NCBI RefSeq assembly: GCF_907163125.1
Contig: NZ_OU015319.1
Coordinates: forward strand, 1,302,001-1,366,000
DNA: 64,000 nucleotides
Direction: 5' to 3'
From: Cloacibacterium caeni
Lineage (GTDB): Bacteria; Bacteroidota; Bacteroidia; Flavobacteriales; Weeksellaceae
The notes beneath the pieces are model-generated. The model saw only the letters and a program-made list of their open reading frames with translations, was not told the origin of the DNA and searched no databases. Each line of letters begins with the position of its first letter. Position 1 is the stretch's first letter. Below, piece by piece: positions 1 through 8,839 of this stretch. Position numbers and translations under genes: made by a program.

Positions 1-22
1 TTTTTTATTAATTCATTTTTTG

Positions 23-30
23 TATCTTTG
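23..30 (+). promoter_or_regulatory. -7 promoter box of the threonylcarbamoyl-AMP synthase gene
   Basis: TATCTTTG matches the Bacteroidota -7 consensus TAnnTTTG. It ends 3 bases before the ATG at 34, so transcription would begin at or inside the start codon (leaderless or nearly so). No clear -33 TTG is visible because the window begins here. Confidence 0.45.
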
Positions 31-33
31 AGT

Positions 34-645
34 ATGGCAAAAATCCTGAAAATATATCCAGACAATCCTCAAGAAAATTACATGAACGAGGTGATTAAAA
101 CGCTGCAAGATGGTGGATTGATTATTTATCCTTCAGACACAGTTTATGCGTTGGGTTGCGATATTTACAATGTAAAAGCTATGGAAAAACTTGCTCGTCT
201 TAAAAATACTACACTAGACAAAGCGCAATTTTCTATTATTTGTAACAATCTCAGCCATCTTTCAGAATTTACTCGTCCTATCGAAACGTCTACTTTCAGA
301 CTTTTAAAATCTAAAATTCCAGGACCTTTCACCTTTATTTTAGAAGCCAATAAAAATTTACCATTGGCTTACAAAGGCAAAAAAACCGTCGGAATTAGAG
401 TTCCAGACCATTCTATTCCGCAGTTAATTGTGGAGAAATTAGGTCATCCAATCGCTTCTACTTCCATTAAAGATGATGACGAAGTCATTGAATATTCTAC
501 CGATCCAGAACTCATTGCAGAGAAATATGACCATTTGGTAGACATTGTCATCGATTCTGGCTATGGAGATAACGTAGCTTCTACCATCGTAGATTTAACC
601 AGCGGCGAACCAGAAATCCTGAGAGAAGGAAAAGGAATTCTGTAA
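34..645 (+). CDS. L-threonylcarbamoyladenylate synthase (YrdC/Sua5 family)
   Basis: Predicted to make threonylcarbamoyl-AMP from threonine, bicarbonate and ATP, the first step of the t6A37 modification of ANN-decoding tRNAs in the cytoplasm. The 203-residue product is a single YrdC domain: the N-terminal GGLIIYPSDTVYALGCD stretch, a central KIPGPFTFILEA motif, VGIRVPDH and a late SGEPEILREGKG end are all typical. It has no C-terminal Sua5 extension. An in-frame TTG lies six bases upstream, but the ATG at 34 is preferred because the -7 box overlaps that TTG. It stands alone and is followed by a repeat-rich spacer. Confidence 0.9.
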   Translation: MAKILKIYPDNPQENYMNEVIKTLQDGGLIIYPSDTVYALGCDIYNVKAMEKLARLKNTTLDKAQFSIICNNLSHLSEFTRPIETSTFRLLKSKIPGPFTFILEANKNLPLAYKGKKTVGIRVPDHSIPQLIVEKLGHPIASTSIKDDDEVIEYSTDPELIAEKYDHLVDIVIDSGYGDNVASTIVDLTSGEPEILREGKGIL

Positions 646-922
646 AAGTGTCAGTCTGAGCGAAGTCGAAGACTTTGGGCGCCAATTTGACTCCTAAAGT
701 CGTCGAACCACTTCGTTAGGTTTCCGCCTTCCGCTCCCACTTTTTTAAAATTTTCCGTTCGTTCAATATAAAAAGTTCGGAAAATCAAAAAATTTTAAAA
801 AGAGTTCCGCTTCAGTCGGGGCGCAGTTTTCGTCTATGACAGTTATAGTCGGCAAAAATCAAAATTTGTCTTATTTTTGAACATTCGAAATCTAAAATTT
901 AAAATTTTAATTTAAAATTTTC
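646..922. repeat. Intergenic repeat and inverted-repeat sequence, no gene
   Basis: This 277-bp spacer starts with a TCTGAGCGAAGTCGAAGAC-type sequence, a family also seen (as TTCGTTCAGAATGACA variants) at about 50.1, 50.5, 51.0 and 61.5 kb. In the middle, TTTTAAAATTTTCCG and CGGAAAATCAAAAAATTTTAAAA form a long AT-rich inverted repeat. The last 40 bases are an AAATCTAAAATTT-type simple repeat. It may be a decayed mobile element; no coding potential was seen. Confidence 0.5.
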
Positions 923-1684
923 ATGAAAATCATTACTTCTCCAGCAAAACTGATGAATGTAGAAAATTCTACAGAATTTTTGAAATCTACCACTCCAAAA
1001 TTCATAGAAGAAGCGACTTTAATACATTCTTATCTCAAAGAAAAAAGTCCACAATATTTATCAGAATTAATGGAAATTTCAGCAAAATTAGCAGATGAAA
1101 ACTGGCACAGAAACCAAGTTTGGAAACCCAAACCAACTGCCAAAGAATCTGCTCCTGCCCTTTTTGCTTTTACAGGAGAAGTTTACAGAGGTCTTGATGC
1201 GAAAACGTTAAGCAAAGACGCTGTGGATTATCTTCAAAAAAATCACAGAATACTTTCTGGTTTATATGGATTGCTAAAACCATCAGACAAAGTAATGCTT
1301 TACCGTTTAGAAATGGGAAGAAATTTCGAATTTGAGCATTATAAAAATCTATATGAATTTTGGAGTGACAAAATCACAGAACAAATCAATACTGAACTCA
1401 AAAAAAATGAATTATTGCTCAATCTAGCAAGCAATGAATACGGGAAAGTCATCAACAGAAAAAAACTCAATAATCCTGTTGTAGATTTTGAATTTTACCA
1501 AACTCAACCGACCGGAAAACTAAAAACCATCGTAGTTTACACCAAACATGCGAGAGGTTTAGTCGCTAGATTTTGCGCTGAAACCAACGCCAAAACATTG
1601 AATGACGTAAAAGCATTCAACTATGAAAATTATTTGATTAACGAAGAATTATCAACAGACCAAAAATTGGTTTTTGTAAGGTAA
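923..1684 (+). CDS. yaaA: Peroxide stress protein YaaA (UPF0246/DUF328)
   Basis: YaaA-family proteins limit free intracellular iron and oxidative DNA damage during peroxide stress and bind DNA. The 253-residue product has the family hallmarks: N-terminal MKIITSPAKLM, FTGEVYRGLDA near residue 90, ILSGLYGLLKPSD near 110-125, NLASNEYGKVI near 165, and a C-terminal KHARGLVARF. Length matches the family (about 250-260). It is monocistronic, starts at an ATG after an AT-rich spacer, and is followed by the DUF892 gene on the same strand. Confidence 0.92.
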   Translation: MKIITSPAKLMNVENSTEFLKSTTPKFIEEATLIHSYLKEKSPQYLSELMEISAKLADENWHRNQVWKPKPTAKESAPALFAFTGEVYRGLDAKTLSKDAVDYLQKNHRILSGLYGLLKPSDKVMLYRLEMGRNFEFEHYKNLYEFWSDKITEQINTELKKNELLLNLASNEYGKVINRKKLNNPVVDFEFYQTQPTGKLKTIVVYTKHARGLVARFCAETNAKTLNDVKAFNYENYLINEELSTDQKLVFVR

Positions 1685-1785
1685 TTTTATAATGATTTTC
1701 AAATAAAATATAAGAAAAAGTCTTTTGAAAAGATAGAAATTTGCCATATCACAATCACAAATTATTAATTAAAAAAAAGATAAGT

Positions 1786-2376
1786 ATGGCAACTCTTACA
1801 AAAACAAAAAAGACGACAACTAAAACTTCAACTCCTAAAACTACTGCAGTAAAAACAGTAAAAGCAGAAAAAGTTCCTGCTAAAAAAGACGCTGCAAAAG
1901 ATTTAGCAGATTTATTTGAAGATGGACTAAAAGACTTGTATTGGGCAGAAAAAAACCTCCTAAAAAACATGCCGAAAATGCATAAAAATGCAAGTTCTCC
2001 AGAACTCAAAAAGTCTTTAGAAGACCACATGAAAGAAACAGAAAATCAAATTAAAAGAATTGAAGACTGTTTCAAAGAATTAGGAAAAAAACCACAAGCT
2101 GCTGTTTGCGATGCCATGAAAGGCTTATTAGAAGAAGGAAAAGGCATAATGGAAGAAACAGAAATGGGTGCAGTACGAGATGCAGGAATCATTGCAGCTG
2201 CTCAAAAAATGGAACATTACGAAATTGCTTCTTATGGTACACTCGCAGCTTTTGCAAAAGTATTAGGATACAAACAAAGTTTAAAATTATTATTAGCCAC
2301 TTTAGAAGAAGAGAAAAAATGTGACGAACATTTAACTCAAATTGCAGACACCAATCTGAATACTAAAGCAAAATAA
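1786..2376 (+). CDS. DUF892 (YciE/YciF-like) ferritin-like protein with a Lys/Thr/Ala-rich tail
   Basis: Two parts are visible. Residues 1 to about 40 form a basic low-complexity tail rich in Lys, Thr and Ala, resembling histone-H1-like tails. From about 45 to the end is a DUF892 four-helix bundle (DLFEDGLKDLYWAEKNL, then a repeated Glu/His/Lys pattern), a family with a ferritin-like fold linked to general or osmotic stress. The 196-residue form starting at ATG 1786 is chosen over an upstream TTG because the tail begins there with MATLTKT. The tail suggests nucleic-acid contact; the exact role is unknown. A terminator follows. Confidence 0.8.
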   Translation: MATLTKTKKTTTKTSTPKTTAVKTVKAEKVPAKKDAAKDLADLFEDGLKDLYWAEKNLLKNMPKMHKNASSPELKKSLEDHMKETENQIKRIEDCFKELGKKPQAAVCDAMKGLLEEGKGIMEETEMGAVRDAGIIAAAQKMEHYEIASYGTLAAFAKVLGYKQSLKLLLATLEEEKKCDEHLTQIADTNLNTKAK

Positions 2377-2400
2377 TTTATACTTTTACTTCACATAAAA

Positions 2401-2427
2401 AACCGATTTAATATCGGTTTTTTTTTA
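2401..2427 (+). terminator. Rho-independent terminator after the DUF892 gene
   Basis: Stem AACCGAT/ATCGGTT with a 5-nt loop, followed by a run of nine T. It separates the DUF892 gene from the DNA-repair operon that starts 13 bases later. Confidence 0.85.
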
Positions 2428-2439
2428 ACTTTAAAAATC

Positions 2440-3477
2440 GTGAAACTGATAGAATTTCGCAGAGAAGGCATTTATTGTAAGAAAGGAGATTTCTACATAG
2501 ACCCTTGGTTTCCTGTAAAGAAAGCCGTAATAACGCATGCTCACGCAGATCATGCAAGATGGGGAATGCAAGAATATCTTTGTACTCACGAGACTAAACC
2601 TATCCTAAAATCTAGAATTTCAGAAGACATTTCGGTTCAAAGCTTAGCTTACGATGAAACACTAGAAATCAACGGTGTAAAATTAAGTTTTCATCCTGCT
2701 GGTCATATTGTTGGTTCTGCACAAGTCCGTTTAGAATATAAAGGTTTTGTGACGGTAATTTCAGGAGATTATAAAATTCAAGATGATGGAATTTCTACAC
2801 CTTTTGAAGTTTTAAGATGCAATGAATTCGTTACTGAATCTACTTTTGGATTGCCAATTTATCAGTGGAAATCGGTAGAAAAAATCAATCAAGAAATTCA
2901 AAATTGGGTGATAGAAAACCAAAAAATGAACAAAACATCTGTGTTTTTTGGATATTCTCTAGGCAAAGCACAACGTTTAATGAAAGCTTTAGAAGGAATC
3001 GCAAACATTCATGTACATTCCCCGATTCATCGATTGAATGAGGCTATTACTTCTACTGGATTGATTTTACCAAAAACTCAACTTTTAGAAATTGATGATA
3101 AAAAAGCACTAGAAAATCAAATCATCATCGTTCCACCAGCTTTATTGGGAACGAATATGATTAAAAAAATTCCAAATGCTGCCACCGCAATTTGTTCTGG
3201 TTGGATGCAAGTGAGAGGAAGAAGACGCTGGAAATCTGCAGATGCAGGTTTTGCCATTTCGGACCACGCAGATTGGAACGGATTATTACAAACGGTAAAA
3301 TCTACAGAAGCCGAAAAAGTATACGTAACGCATGGTTCTACTGAGATCTTCTCAAAATATTTAAATGAAATCGGAATTTCTGCCGAAGTGGTGAAAACCA
3401 AATTTGGCGAAGAAGAACAAGGAGACGATAATATAGAACCTGGAAGTCAAGAAGAAAATTCTAATTCAGAATTCTAA
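2440..3477 (+). CDS. Ligase-associated DNA exonuclease, metallo-beta-lactamase fold
   Basis: First gene of the conserved ligase/helicase/exonuclease/phosphoesterase operon. It is an MBL/beta-CASP-type nuclease: metal motif HAHADH at residues 33-38, then HPAGHIVGSAQV with its His ligand, an SGDYK motif, and a C-terminal SDHADWNGLL with further ligands. Length 345 residues fits the family. The start is a GTG (2440), the only start that preserves the N-terminal KLIEFRREGIYCKK. It ends 3 bases before the ligase start, so the genes are co-transcribed. The role in DNA damage response is taken from family context. Confidence 0.88.
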   Translation: MKLIEFRREGIYCKKGDFYIDPWFPVKKAVITHAHADHARWGMQEYLCTHETKPILKSRISEDISVQSLAYDETLEINGVKLSFHPAGHIVGSAQVRLEYKGFVTVISGDYKIQDDGISTPFEVLRCNEFVTESTFGLPIYQWKSVEKINQEIQNWVIENQKMNKTSVFFGYSLGKAQRLMKALEGIANIHVHSPIHRLNEAITSTGLILPKTQLLEIDDKKALENQIIIVPPALLGTNMIKKIPNAATAICSGWMQVRGRRRWKSADAGFAISDHADWNGLLQTVKSTEAEKVYVTHGSTEIFSKYLNEIGISAEVVKTKFGEEEQGDDNIEPGSQEENSNSEF

Positions 3478-3480
3478 ACC

Positions 3481-5076
3481 ATGAAGCAATTTTCACAATT
3501 ATTTTCTACGTTAGAAACATCTAATAAGACCAACGACAAAATTTCGGCGTTGGTCCATTACTTTTCTACCGCAACAGAAGAAGACAAATTGTGGCTGATT
3601 GCACTTTTCACAGGAAAACGACCAAAAAGACCTGTAAAAACCAATTTTCTAAAACTTTGGGCAATGGAAATTTCTGAAATTCCAGAATGGCTATTTTTAG
3701 AAAGTTACGCTTCTGTAGGCGATTTAGGAGAAACCATCGCACTTTTATTGCCACCTTCTGAAAATTCTATTGATCAATCACTTTCCGTTTGGATGAAAGA
3801 AATCATCGCGTTACATGATAAAACCGATGAAGAAAAAAAAGAATTCGTCACAAATGCCTGGAAAAACCTTGATACTCAAGAACGATTAATTTTCAACAAA
3901 TTAATTGGCGGAAGTTTCAGAATTGGCGTTTCTCATAAATTGTTGGTGAACGCACTTTCCAAATATTCAGGAATTGATGAAAACGCTTTAATGCATGCCA
4001 TTATCGGAAAATGGAAAGTAAAAGAAACTCAATTTTCCGAATTGATTAATGGCGAAAACATCAATACAGACGCATCAAAACTCTACCCTTTTTGCTTGGC
4101 ATATCCATTAGAAAACGAACTAGAAAAGTTAGGAGAAGCAAAAGATTGGCAAATAGAATACAAATGGGATGGAATTCGTGGACAAATCATCAAAAGAAAT
4201 GAAGAAATTTTCATCTGGAGTCGTGGCGAAGAATTGGTAACAGAACAATTTCCTGAACTCGTAGAAAACATCAAAAAAATTTCTGGAAACTTCGTTTTAG
4301 ATGGAGAAATTTTAGCCATTAAAGAAGGTCAAGTTCTCAATTTTAATGACTTACAAAAACGTCTGAATCGAAAAAATGTTTCTAAAAAAATGATGGAAGA
4401 AATTCCCGTTGGTTTGTACGTTTATGATTTATTAGAACTTGATTTTGAAGATTTACGGAATGAAAAGTTAGAAATTAGAAGACAGAAATTAGAAAATCTC
4501 ATTCAAAATGCTGAAAATTTCAAATCTCAAATTTCAAATCTCAGATTGTCAGAAATTATCGATTTTAATAATTGGGAAGAACTTCATGAATTTCGTGAAA
4601 AATCTAGAGAAATCAACTCAGAAGGATTAATGCTGAAAAGTAAAAATTCCATTTATCATGAGGGAAGAAAAAAAGGCGATTGGTGGAAATGGAAAGTTGC
4701 TCCACTCACGATTGATGCGGTTCTCATTTATGCACAAAAAGGCTCTGGAAGAAGGAGCGCTTATTACACAGACTATACTTTTGCTATAAAAGACGGCGAA
4801 AAACTCGTTACTATTGCCAAAGCATATTCTGGTTTAACGGATAAAGAAATTATGGAAATCAATAAATTTATCCGCAATAATTCTTTAGAAAAATTCGGAC
4901 CAGTGAGAACCGTGAAACCCGAATTGGTTTTCGAAATTGCTTTTGAAGGAATTGGTTATAGCAGTCGACATAAATCTGGTGTTGCAGTGCGTTTTCCAAG
5001 AATTTTAAGATGGCGAAAAGACAAAACCGTAGAAGAAATAGACACTATAGAAACCGTAAAAAGTTTAATTATGTAG
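3481..5076 (+). CDS. ATP-dependent DNA ligase (ligase-associated repair operon type)
   Basis: Seals nicks using ATP through a ligase-adenylate on Lys228 in the EYKWDGIRG motif (motif I, KxDG). The protein has an N-terminal DNA-binding domain (1-200), the nucleotidyltransferase core (about 205-420, including FVLDGEILA and SEGLMLKSKNS) and an OB-fold (about 425-531) with WWKWKVAPLTIDAVL at the junction. A short low-complexity stretch (FKSQISNLRL, about residues 347-356) comes from an AAATCTC-type simple repeat inside the gene. It is flanked by exonuclease and helicase, so it is the accessory ATP-dependent ligase, distinct from the essential NAD-dependent LigA. Confidence 0.93.
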   Translation: MKQFSQLFSTLETSNKTNDKISALVHYFSTATEEDKLWLIALFTGKRPKRPVKTNFLKLWAMEISEIPEWLFLESYASVGDLGETIALLLPPSENSIDQSLSVWMKEIIALHDKTDEEKKEFVTNAWKNLDTQERLIFNKLIGGSFRIGVSHKLLVNALSKYSGIDENALMHAIIGKWKVKETQFSELINGENINTDASKLYPFCLAYPLENELEKLGEAKDWQIEYKWDGIRGQIIKRNEEIFIWSRGEELVTEQFPELVENIKKISGNFVLDGEILAIKEGQVLNFNDLQKRLNRKNVSKKMMEEIPVGLYVYDLLELDFEDLRNEKLEIRRQKLENLIQNAENFKSQISNLRLSEIIDFNNWEELHEFREKSREINSEGLMLKSKNSIYHEGRKKGDWWKWKVAPLTIDAVLIYAQKGSGRRSAYYTDYTFAIKDGEKLVTIAKAYSGLTDKEIMEINKFIRNNSLEKFGPVRTVKPELVFEIAFEGIGYSSRHKSGVAVRFPRILRWRKDKTVEEIDTIETVKSLIM

Positions 5077-5100
5077 GGACAAGTCGAGACTTGTCCAAAT
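5077..5100. repeat. REP-like palindrome, copy 1 (intergenic)
   Basis: GGACAAGTC-GA-GACTTGTCC plus AAAT, directly after the ligase stop codon. The same 24 bases occur at 5316-5339, there inside the helicase coding sequence. Confidence 0.85.
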
Positions 5101-5107
5101 CAATTCA

Positions 5108-7585
5108 ATGAAAATTAATAAAACCCAATGTTACCAAATCATCCAAAATTGGATGAACGAAAAAGGTCAAAAACCGTTTTCTTTTCAAGAGGAAACTTGG
5201 GATTTGTATGCTCAAAATTTCTCAGGATTGGTAGTGGCTCCTACTGGTTTTGGAAAAACATTCTCGGTATTTTTAGCTGTTATCCATAATTTCCTCAATC
5301 ATCCAGAAAAAGTAAGGACAAGTCGAGACTTGTCCAAATTACAACTGCTTTGGGTAACTCCACTTCGTTCGCTTTCTAAAGACATTGCAAAAGCGATGCA
5401 AACTGCCATTGACGAAATCGGATTGGATTGGACAGTTGGAGTAAGAAACGGCGACATTTCTGCATCAGAAAAGCAAAAACAGACCAAAAACATGCCTGAA
5501 ATTTTGGTGGTAACTCCAGAAAGTTTGCATTTGCTTCTCGCTCAAAAATCTAAAACCAAATTTTTTGAAAATTTACAATGTGTCGCTGTAGATGAATGGC
5601 ACGAATTGCTCTCAACAAAACGAGGCGTCATGGTAGAATTGGCACTTTCGCATTTACGAAGCATTTCTAAAAATTTGAAAATTTGGGGATTAACTGCTAC
5701 GATCGGAAATTTAGAAGAAGCTTTAGATGTTTTAGTTCCTTATGAAACTTCAAAAAAAATAGTCCTCGCAAAAGAAAAAAAGAAAATAGAAATCCTTTCC
5801 GTTTTGCCAGATGAATTAGAACTTTTGCCTTGGGCTGGACACATGGGAAGCAAAATGACAGAAAAAATTCTTCCGATTATCGACCAAAGCAAGACTACTC
5901 TCATTTTTACCAACACCAGAAATCAAGCAGAAAATTGGTATCAAAATTTATTGGCAGTCAATCCAGATTTAGCTGGTCAAATCGCGATTCATCACAGTTC
6001 AATAGATTTTGAACTCAGAAATTGGATTGAAGATAATTTAGCTTCGGGTTATTTGAAAGCGGTAGTTTCTACCTCTTCTTTGGATTTGGGCGTAGATTTC
6101 AAACCTGTGGATACCGTGATTCAAATCGGTTCTAGTAAAGGAGTTGCAAGATTTTTACAAAGAGCGGGAAGAAGCGGACATTCTCCTTTTGAAACTTCTA
6201 AAATTTATTTCGTTCCTACCCATTCTTTGGAATTGATAGAAGTGGCAGCGTTGAAAGAAGCGCATAAACAGAATCAAATCGAGAAAAGAGAAACAGTTGT
6301 TTTAGCTTTTGATGTTTTGGTGCAATTTCTCGTGACTTTGGCAGTTGGTGAAGGTTTTAGAGAAGAAGAAATCAAAAAACAAGTCAAAGAAACCTTTTGT
6401 TTTCGAGAAATGACAGATGATGAATGGAAATGGATTTTGCAGTTCATCACCATTGGTGGAAAATCACTGAAAAGTTATGAAGAATTCCAAAAAGTAGTCA
6501 TAGAAGACGGAATTTATAAAGTCAAAAGCAGAAGAATTGCGATGCTTCATCGGATGAATTTGGGCGCGATTGTAAGCGATGTGATGATGAAAGTGAAATT
6601 TTTCGGAGGTGGTTACATTGGGATGATTGAAGAGTTTTTTATTTCCCGTTTGAACAAAGGAGATGCTTTTATTTTAGCAGGAAGAGTTTTAGAAATTGTG
6701 AATATTAAAGAACAGGAAGTTCAGGTAAAATTAAGCTCAAAAAAACGCGGAATTGCAGCAAGTTACGCAGGTGGAAGATTGCCCATGACTTCCTATTTGT
6801 CTCATTTTTTACGAGAAAAATTAAATGATTCACTTTCACCAAATCCTAGAGAAAAAGAACTAAAATTTCTACAACCGTTGCTTCTAGACCAAGAAGGCGT
6901 TTCGCACATTCCGAAATCTGATGAATTTTTGGTAGAACTCATCGAAAACAAATACGGAAATCATCTTTTTATGTATCCATTTGAAGGAAGATTGGTTCAC
7001 GAAGTGATGTCTGCTTTGGTAGCATACAGAATTTCTAAAATTTTCCAGATTTCATTTACCATGGCGATGAATGATTACGGTTTTGAACTGAGTAGCGACC
7101 AACCGATTCCTTTAGAAGAAAAGCATTTGCAACAAATATTGAGCAAAGAAAACCTCATTCAAGATGTGATGGCAAGTATCAATGCTGCGGAAATGGCCAA
7201 AAGAAAATTTCGAGATATTTCGGTGATTTCTGGCTTGGTTTTACAAAATTATTACGGCAATAAAAAGAAATTTAAAAGCATTCAATCTTCGTCAAACCTT
7301 ATTTTTAAGGTATTGGAAGATTACGAACCAGATAATTTGCTTTTGAGACAAGCTTACACCGAAGTTTTTAACAACCAGTTAGAAGAAGTACGGTTAAGAG
7401 AAGCTTTTGAGAGAATTTCGGCTTCTAAAATTGTATTCAAGAAAACAACCCAATTTACTCCACTGAGTTTCCCCATAAAAGTTGACAGCCTTCGTCAATC
7501 GCTTTCTAGTGAAGATTTATTGACTAGAATAGAAAGAATGAAAACCGCTGGAATTCCTAAAAAAAGAAATCGCTTTTCTCGATAA
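5108..7585 (+). CDS. Ligase-associated DEXH-box helicase (Lhr-like)
   Basis: Superfamily 2 helicase of the Lhr-core type, expected to unwind or remodel damaged DNA together with the operon's ligase and nucleases. Visible: motif I PTGFGKT (residues 45-51), motif Ia TPLRSL, motif II DEWH (DExH variant), motif III LTATIG, motif IV IFTNTR, VVSTSSLDLGVD (motif V) and QRAGRSGHS (motif VI), followed by the winged-helix and Lhr C-terminal region. Length 825 residues is normal. Residues 70-77 (RTSRDLSK) are encoded by a REP-like palindrome that seems to have been inserted in frame between motifs I and Ia. Confidence 0.93.
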   Translation: MKINKTQCYQIIQNWMNEKGQKPFSFQEETWDLYAQNFSGLVVAPTGFGKTFSVFLAVIHNFLNHPEKVRTSRDLSKLQLLWVTPLRSLSKDIAKAMQTAIDEIGLDWTVGVRNGDISASEKQKQTKNMPEILVVTPESLHLLLAQKSKTKFFENLQCVAVDEWHELLSTKRGVMVELALSHLRSISKNLKIWGLTATIGNLEEALDVLVPYETSKKIVLAKEKKKIEILSVLPDELELLPWAGHMGSKMTEKILPIIDQSKTTLIFTNTRNQAENWYQNLLAVNPDLAGQIAIHHSSIDFELRNWIEDNLASGYLKAVVSTSSLDLGVDFKPVDTVIQIGSSKGVARFLQRAGRSGHSPFETSKIYFVPTHSLELIEVAALKEAHKQNQIEKRETVVLAFDVLVQFLVTLAVGEGFREEEIKKQVKETFCFREMTDDEWKWILQFITIGGKSLKSYEEFQKVVIEDGIYKVKSRRIAMLHRMNLGAIVSDVMMKVKFFGGGYIGMIEEFFISRLNKGDAFILAGRVLEIVNIKEQEVQVKLSSKKRGIAASYAGGRLPMTSYLSHFLREKLNDSLSPNPREKELKFLQPLLLDQEGVSHIPKSDEFLVELIENKYGNHLFMYPFEGRLVHEVMSALVAYRISKIFQISFTMAMNDYGFELSSDQPIPLEEKHLQQILSKENLIQDVMASINAAEMAKRKFRDISVISGLVLQNYYGNKKKFKSIQSSSNLIFKVLEDYEPDNLLLRQAYTEVFNNQLEEVRLREAFERISASKIVFKKTTQFTPLSFPIKVDSLRQSLSSEDLLTRIERMKTAGIPKKRNRFSR
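5316..5339. repeat. REP-like palindrome, copy 2 (inside the helicase gene)
   Basis: Identical 24 bases to 5077-5100, here read in frame as RTSRDLSK. It sits between helicase motifs I and Ia, where surface insertions are tolerable. The copies are 239 bp apart and also share partly matching flanking bases (GTAGG versus GTAAGG), so local duplication or insertion of a mobile palindrome is likely. Confidence 0.85.
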
Positions 7586-7594
7586 TTTTTCTCG

Positions 7595-7602
7595 TATTTT
7601 TG
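7595..7602 (+). promoter_or_regulatory. -7 promoter box in front of the phosphoesterase gene
   Basis: TATTTTTG fits TAnnTTTG, and the start codon follows after only four bases (CAAC). If used, it gives a leaderless transcript of the last gene of the repair operon, independent of the operon promoter. Confidence 0.4.
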
Positions 7603-7606
7603 CAAC

Positions 7607-8245
7607 ATGATTTCTGAAATTTCTATCAATTTTGCTGGAGAACAGTTGAAGCTCAATCAATACCGAAGTATTTTTTGGGACAAAGAAAAATCCTTGATTT
7701 TGTCTGATTTACACTTAGGAAAAACCGCACATTTCAGAAAAAATGGCATTGCTTTACCGAATGGTGTGATTGAAAAAGATTTAGAAAATCTCCAAAAAGT
7801 AATCAAACATTATGAACCTAAAAAGATAATCATTGTTGGCGATTTGTTTCACGCAGAACTGAATTCTGAAATAGAAATCTTCAGAAAATGGTTTGAGGAT
7901 TTTAAGATGATAAAGTGGTTGCTCGTGAAAGGAAATCACGATAAATTTTCTAAAAAATTCGGAATGAAAGAAACTGAAATCTATGAAACCGAAAATATTA
8001 TTTTCTCTCACGAATCTTTAGACTCTATTCCAAAACCACAAATTGGTGGGCACATTCATCCTGGAATTTCATTAATGGCTCAAAATAGACAGAAATTAAA
8101 ATTTCCTTGCTTTTTAGTCTCGGAAAATCAAATTATTTTGCCTGCATTCTCTCAATTCACTGGATTAGATACTAATTTTGAGAAAAAGCAAAATTCCACT
8201 TTTAAAAAATACATTATTACCGCTGAAAATTTAATTGAATGGTAA
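7607..8245 (+). CDS. pdeM: Ligase-associated metallophosphoesterase PdeM
   Basis: Calcineurin-like phosphoesterase that completes the ligase/helicase/exonuclease group; the family is thought to process DNA ends. Metal motifs are all present: LSDLHLGK (DxH), VGDLFHAEL (GDxxH), VKGNHDK (GNHD), an FSHES histidine and GGHIHPG (GHxH). The length of 212 residues matches the family. It starts 22 bases after the helicase stop. A hairpin follows at 8252. Confidence 0.9.
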   Translation: MISEISINFAGEQLKLNQYRSIFWDKEKSLILSDLHLGKTAHFRKNGIALPNGVIEKDLENLQKVIKHYEPKKIIIVGDLFHAELNSEIEIFRKWFEDFKMIKWLLVKGNHDKFSKKFGMKETEIYETENIIFSHESLDSIPKPQIGGHIHPGISLMAQNRQKLKFPCFLVSENQIILPAFSQFTGLDTNFEKKQNSTFKKYIITAENLIEW

Positions 8246-8251
8246 AAAAGC

Positions 8252-8267
8252 CCGCAATAAATTGCGG
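8252..8267. terminator. Hairpin between convergent genes (weak terminator)
   Basis: CCGCAAT/ATTGCGG stem with a 2-nt loop between the + strand phosphoesterase and the - strand oxidase. On the minus strand it is followed by a T-run (AAAAAAG on the plus strand), so it may serve the minus-strand gene better. Confidence 0.5.
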
Positions 8268-8290
8268 ACTTCGATTTATATAGAGTGCTT

Positions 8291-8797
8291 CTAGATTGAA
8301 ATTTGTCCTTCTACTCCATCACTGTTATCGGTTTTATTACCAGTAACAATCGCAGCAGCAAATGACAATAAAGAAACGAGTTTACCAACTTTCGTATCCC
8401 AATAATAGACATCTTCTGGAGCAATTCTAAGAATAGAAACATTTGGGTCATCTTTTCCATCAAACCAAGCATTGGCAAAAGCACTCCATTTTTCTTCTAT
8501 TGTAGATCTATCATCATAGATAAACGCTTTGCCATACACAGAAAGATATTCGCTGTCGCTATTATTCATAAAATAAAGTTGCACTCTAGAATCTCTTTCG
8601 ATTTCCATATTTTTATTGCTTTCTTTGCTCGAAATAAACCAAAGATTTCCTTCATCATCGCATTCTTGCAGACTCATAGGTCTAGAATTGGATGGTAATT
8701 GGTCTAATTCGGTCACAAACATACACGTTCTCGCTTTTTCTGAAAGCTCTATAAGCTTTTCTATAGCTTCTTTTTGAAATAAATTTTGGGTTGACAT
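8291..8797 (-). CDS. Pyridoxamine 5'-phosphate oxidase-like general stress protein
   Basis: 168-residue flavin-binding split-barrel protein of the general-stress-protein-26 type. Recognisable are ARTCMFVTELDQLPSNSRPMS (first beta strands), GNLWFISSKESNKNMEIERDSRVQLYF and LSVYGKAFIYDD, then WFDGKDDPNVSILRIAPEDVYYWD. Such proteins bind FMN or FAD and are induced by stress; true PNP oxidase activity is unlikely at this size. It is the last gene of a minus-strand group with the unknown gene at 8840 and the SpoIIAA-like gene. Confidence 0.82.
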   Translation of the reverse strand: MSTQNLFQKEAIEKLIELSEKARTCMFVTELDQLPSNSRPMSLQECDDEGNLWFISSKESNKNMEIERDSRVQLYFMNNSDSEYLSVYGKAFIYDDRSTIEEKWSAFANAWFDGKDDPNVSILRIAPEDVYYWDTKVGKLVSLLSFAAAIVTGNKTDNSDGVEGQISI

Positions 8798-8839
8798 AAA
8801 TTTTGTGATTTGGTGATTGATATAATGTATTGGTGTTGT

